Source: Hyphomonadaceae bacterium | Lineage (GTDB): Bacteria > Pseudomonadota > Alphaproteobacteria > Caulobacterales > Aquidulcibacteraceae | Assembly (NCBI GenBank): GCA_016791365.1 | Contig: JAEUMT010000021.1 | Span: 102,396 to 166,395, forward strand | Reading direction: 5' to 3' | DNA length: 64,000 nucleotides | Part shown: one piece after another, positions 60,501 through 64,000 of the stretch | How the letters are laid out: each line of letters starts with the position of its first letter | How positions within the stretch are numbered: position 1 is the stretch's first letter | Program-made: the position numbers and the translations under genes | Notes under the pieces: generated by a model | The model's input: only the letters and a program-made list of their open reading frames with translations | Database searches by the model: none | What the model was told of the DNA's origin: nothing

Positions 60501-61511
60501 TCAAGCGCTCAGCGCTCGCGCCAACTTCGGCAAAAACACATCCATCCGATAATCCACGTCCATGTGGTCGTCGTCGAATTCGTCGTATTCATGCGGAATG
60601 CCCGCCGCTTTCAGCTTCTTCGCAAAGCGGCGCATGCCGAAATGAATGCGGAAATTGTCGTGGTCGCCGCAATCCATGTAGATGAGTTTCAGCTTGCGCA
60701 AATTCTCGCCCAGTGTGTCGAACATCACCACCGGATCGTGCTTCATCCAATTGTCCCAGCGCTCGGCAATCCATTCGCCGGTATTGGGATCGAACGGCAG
60801 CCGCATGTTCATGAATTGCGTGGTGTCCGGGTCGTAAAACGCGCCCTGCGCGCAATCCATCAGCGCGATCTGCTCGGCAAAGCTCATCTTCGGTTTCGCC
60901 GTCAGCGCGCGCCACATCTTCTCGATCGAGTTGTCGTACTTCCGCAGTACATTGAGGTCCTCGAAGAACGCCGGAATGTAGAGCGCATCGAACCCCATAT
61001 CGCCGCTCTGGATCGAGATCGCGTCCCAGAAATCGCTGCGCGTGAGCCCGTGATACGCCGCGCCATACCCGCCAGAGGATTTGCCGAACACGCCGCGCTT
61101 ACCCTTGCCGCCGCACCCAAAGCGCTGTTCCACGAACGGCACGATCTCGTCGCAGAGATAATCCGCGTAGCGGCCGGTTCCGGCGCTGTTCAGATACTGA
61201 TTGCCGAAAAGCTTGGTGAAGCAATCCGGCATCGCCACCACCACGCGCGGCATGCCCTCGTGCACGAGCCGATCCAACCGCTCCGGCAAATTCTCGGAGA
61301 ATGCCTGCCAGTTCGCATGTGCGAGCGCCGTGGAGGTGTAGCCCTTTAGGTCGACCAACAGCGGCAAACGCTCCGCCGCGCTCCAGCCGGGCGGCGTCCA
61401 GACATAGAGCTCCCGCTCAAACGGATCGCTCAGCGGATTGCCTTGCAAAACGACAGATTGGTGAACCAAGCGATGCAGTTCGCCGCGGGGAATGGTGTGG
61501 TCTCGTCTCAT
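60501..61511 (-). CDS. Alpha/beta-hydrolase-fold esterase (esterase D/Fes-like)
   Basis: A 336-aa putative esterase. The fold marks are the strand RELYVWTPPGWSAAERLPLLVDL, VVVAMPDCFTKLFG, the nucleophile elbow GKSSGGYGA (Ser), and a C-terminal DCGDHDNFRIHFGMRRFAKKL with acid and the later DHMDVDYR with the likely His. No signal peptide is seen. It resembles enterochelin esterase/antigen-85-type proteins; substrate unknown. The start lies in ATGAGACGAGACC after a weak ribosome site. Confidence 0.82.
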   Translation of the reverse strand: MRRDHTIPRGELHRLVHQSVVLQGNPLSDPFERELYVWTPPGWSAAERLPLLVDLKGYTSTALAHANWQAFSENLPERLDRLVHEGMPRVVVAMPDCFTKLFGNQYLNSAGTGRYADYLCDEIVPFVEQRFGCGGKGKRGVFGKSSGGYGAAYHGLTRSDFWDAISIQSGDMGFDALYIPAFFEDLNVLRKYDNSIEKMWRALTAKPKMSFAEQIALMDCAQGAFYDPDTTQFMNMRLPFDPNTGEWIAERWDNWMKHDPVVMFDTLGENLRKLKLIYMDCGDHDNFRIHFGMRRFAKKLKAAGIPHEYDEFDDDHMDVDYRMDVFLPKLARALSA

Positions 61512-61592
61512 AAAAAGGTGATGATCCCTGCGGCTTGACCTTGCAAGCGGCGCGGCTCAAAACCCCGCCTTCCCCACATCCCGAGAGCCAAA

Positions 61593-62786
61593 ATGAGCGC
61601 CGCAGAAAGCCATATTCTCCCCGTCTATTCGCCGCCGGAGCAGATCTTCGAGCGCGGCGAAGGCTGCTGGATGTGGGACGACAAGGGCGACAAATACCTC
61701 GACTGCATCGCCGGCATTTCGGTCAACGCATTCGGCCACGCGCCGCCATTCCTGGTGAAGACGCTGACCGAGCAAGCCGGCAAGCTCTGGCACACCTCGA
61801 ACATGTTCAAGATCAAGGGCCAGGAAGAACTCGCCGCGAAATATACGCGCGATTGCTTCGCCGACGTCGTCTTCTTCACCAACAGCGGCACCGAAGCCAT
61901 CGAAGGTTCGCTGAAAACCGCGCGCAAGTATCACGCCGCCAACGGCAATCCTGAGCGCATCGACATTATCGGCTTCCAGGGCTCGTTCCACGGTCGCTCG
62001 TACGCCGCGATCAACGCCTCCGGCACGCCCGCTTATCTCGAAGGCTTCGGCCCGCGCCTGCCCGGCTTCATCCAAGTGCCCTACGGCGACGAAGCCGCGC
62101 TCCGCGCCGCGATCTCGCCGACCACCGCCGCGCTCATCATCGAGCCTGTGCAAGGCGAAGGCGGCGTCCGCGCCGTGCCGGAAGAGACGCTGCGCCTCTA
62201 TCGCAAGCTCGCCGACGAAAACGGCTTCCTGATCATCTTCGACGAAGTGCAATCAGGCGCTGGCCGCACAGGCAAGATGTGGGCGCACCAATGGAGCGGC
62301 ATGGAGCCGGACATCATGGCTGTCGCCAAGGGCGTCGGCGGCGGCTTCCCGATGGGCGCATTTATGGCGACGAAGGAAGCGGCCAAAGGCATGGTCGTCG
62401 GCGTGCACGGCACCACGTTCGGCGGCAATCCGCTGGCGATGGCTGTCGGCAACGCTGCGTATGACGAATTATCGAAGCCGGAATTCCTTGAGCACGTCAA
62501 CAAGGTTGCAAACTATCTCTCGCAATCGCTCGAAGGCTTGAAGGATCGCCACCCGAACCTCATCGTGGACGTGCGCGGCAAAGGCCTGCTGAGGGGCGTC
62601 AAGCTCACTGTCAATCCGAAGGACATCCAAGCCAAGCTGCGCGCGCGAAAGGTTCTGGTCGGCGTCGCCGGTGACAACGTGCTGCGCATCGCGCCGCCGC
62701 TGACGATCAAGGAAGAAGAACTCAGCCAGCTGATCGATGCAATCGATGCGGTGCTGGCGGCGCAAATGGCGGAAGCGAGCGCGTGA
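61593..62786 (+). CDS. argD: Acetylornithine/succinyldiaminopimelate aminotransferase
   Basis: Class III PLP aminotransferase of 397 aa for arginine (and possibly lysine) synthesis. Motifs: FTNSGTEAIEGSLKTARKYH, GFQGSFHGRS, EPVQGEGGVRA, FDEVQSGAGRTG, the lysine in DIMAVAKGVGGGFPMGAF, and HGTTFGGNPLAMA. It is followed by argF after a repeat-filled 130-nt gap, an arrangement common in alphaproteobacteria. Confidence 0.94.
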   Translation: MSAAESHILPVYSPPEQIFERGEGCWMWDDKGDKYLDCIAGISVNAFGHAPPFLVKTLTEQAGKLWHTSNMFKIKGQEELAAKYTRDCFADVVFFTNSGTEAIEGSLKTARKYHAANGNPERIDIIGFQGSFHGRSYAAINASGTPAYLEGFGPRLPGFIQVPYGDEAALRAAISPTTAALIIEPVQGEGGVRAVPEETLRLYRKLADENGFLIIFDEVQSGAGRTGKMWAHQWSGMEPDIMAVAKGVGGGFPMGAFMATKEAAKGMVVGVHGTTFGGNPLAMAVGNAAYDELSKPEFLEHVNKVANYLSQSLEGLKDRHPNLIVDVRGKGLLRGVKLTVNPKDIQAKLRARKVLVGVAGDNVLRIAPPLTIKEEELSQLIDAIDAVLAAQMAEASA

Positions 62787-62817
62787 TGGACGCGCTGCAA
62801 CGCTGGTGCGTGGCGTC

Positions 62818-62899
62818 GCCCTTCGACCAGCTCAGGGTGACGTCATGGCAAGAACAGCGCCGCTTCATCAGTAGCGTCAGCCTGAGCTTGTCGAAGGCC
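62818..62899. repeat. Inverted repeat in the argD-argF gap
   Basis: Left arm GCCCTTCGACCAGCTCAGGG plus TGACG and right arm CGTCAGCCTGAGCTTGTCGA plus AGGCC are complementary at 22 of 25 positions. The CTTCGA..AGCTCAGG core is a widespread dispersed repeat in alphaproteobacterial genomes. It may form a hairpin between argD and argF. Confidence 0.7.
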
Positions 62900-62916
62900 A
62901 AGCGGACCACAACCCC

Positions 62917-63846
<930 letters not shown>

Positions 63847-63863
63847 ATGTCATCGTTCACTTT

Positions 63864-63994
63864 GCTCCCCCGCGCGCGGGGGAGCTGTCAGCGAAGCTGA
63901 CTGAGGGGGCGATGCGGGCGCAGTCATCAAGCGTCGGCGCGCGTTGCGCCCCCTCCGTCGCCTCCGGCGACACCTCCCCCGCTTGCGGGGGAGG
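63864..63994. repeat. Palindromic repeat element at the window end
   Basis: GCTCCCCC-GCGCGC-GGGGGAGC hairpin at the left and CCTCCCCC-GCTTGC-GGGGGAGG at the right enclose GAGGGGGC / GCCCCCTC arms. The element has the same plan as the one at 58110-58234 (hairpin, inner pairs, hairpin) but a different sequence. No ORF is seen. Confidence 0.68.
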
Positions 63995-64000
63995 AAAATG

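Overview
The window looks like chromosomal DNA from a GC-rich alphaproteobacterium, most likely of the Caulobacterales/Hyphomonadaceae type (inference). Supporting signs are the cell-cycle regulator GcrA, a complete FixL-FixJ-FixK oxygen cascade with a FixT-like single receiver, a CC0125/CC1285-type lipoprotein, the long two-domain form of dCTP deaminase and a cbb3 oxidase locus in ccoNOQP-GHIS order. There is no phage, transposase, plasmid or CRISPR signal. Nearly all DNA is coding, and many genes overlap by 4 nt.

Layout. 0.1-9.9 kb holds ordinary accessory metabolism: a PLP decarboxylase, a CPA2 antiporter, a family 2 glycosyltransferase, a threonine aldolase-type enzyme, a hybrid histidine kinase, an M20 peptidase and a VOC protein. 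10-41.5 kb is one large micro-oxic/nitric-oxide/iron island: hemN-nnrS, quinol NO reductase norB, feoAB, alternative oxidase-sirB2, a TonB receptor with a PepSY protein, a YtfE/RIC-type di-iron repair protein, tRNA-Gly(CCC), a fixT-like gene, fixJ, fixL, fixK, a SDR/membrane/lipoprotein/VIT operon, a di-iron ferritin-like protein, an ion channel, ccoS-I-H-G-P-Q-O-N, a small Cys-containing protein, ompW and hemJ. I count ten 14-bp FNR/FixK-type boxes (TTGAT-N4-ATCAA with at most one mismatch) and three or four weaker ones, almost every one just upstream of a start codon. The FixK encoded here keeps the E..SR recognition residues expected to read this half-site. Two iron-uptake promoters (feoA, TonB receptor) also carry TGCGA-N5-TCGCA palindromes that look like Fur-type operators.

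41.7-52.8 kb is an envelope module: an M28 peptidase, a MacAB-TolC-type tripartite exporter, two EF-hand exported proteins and an OmpR/histidine-kinase pair. Several of these proteins share Gly/Arg/Pro-rich stretches, and the adaptor carries an inserted Spy/CpxP-like segment. 52.8-58 kb has a group 1 glycosyltransferase facing a LmbE-like protein, TraB/GumN, dCTP deaminase, apaG and a cupin. 58.3-64 kb has gcrA (with DnaA-box-like sites upstream), an ABC-2 permease, a BrnT/BrnA toxin-antitoxin pair with a long overlap, an esterase-fold protein, argD and argF. Three clusters of palindromic intergenic repeats lie in this last part.

How it works together (inference). Low oxygen read by the FixL haem PAS domain activates FixJ, then FixK. 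FixK switches on a high-affinity oxidase with its assembly factors, oxygen-independent haem synthesis, ferrous-iron uptake, and NO removal and repair, while the FixT-like receiver may damp FixL. No nitrate or nitrite reductase is present, so the NO genes look protective rather than part of full denitrification.
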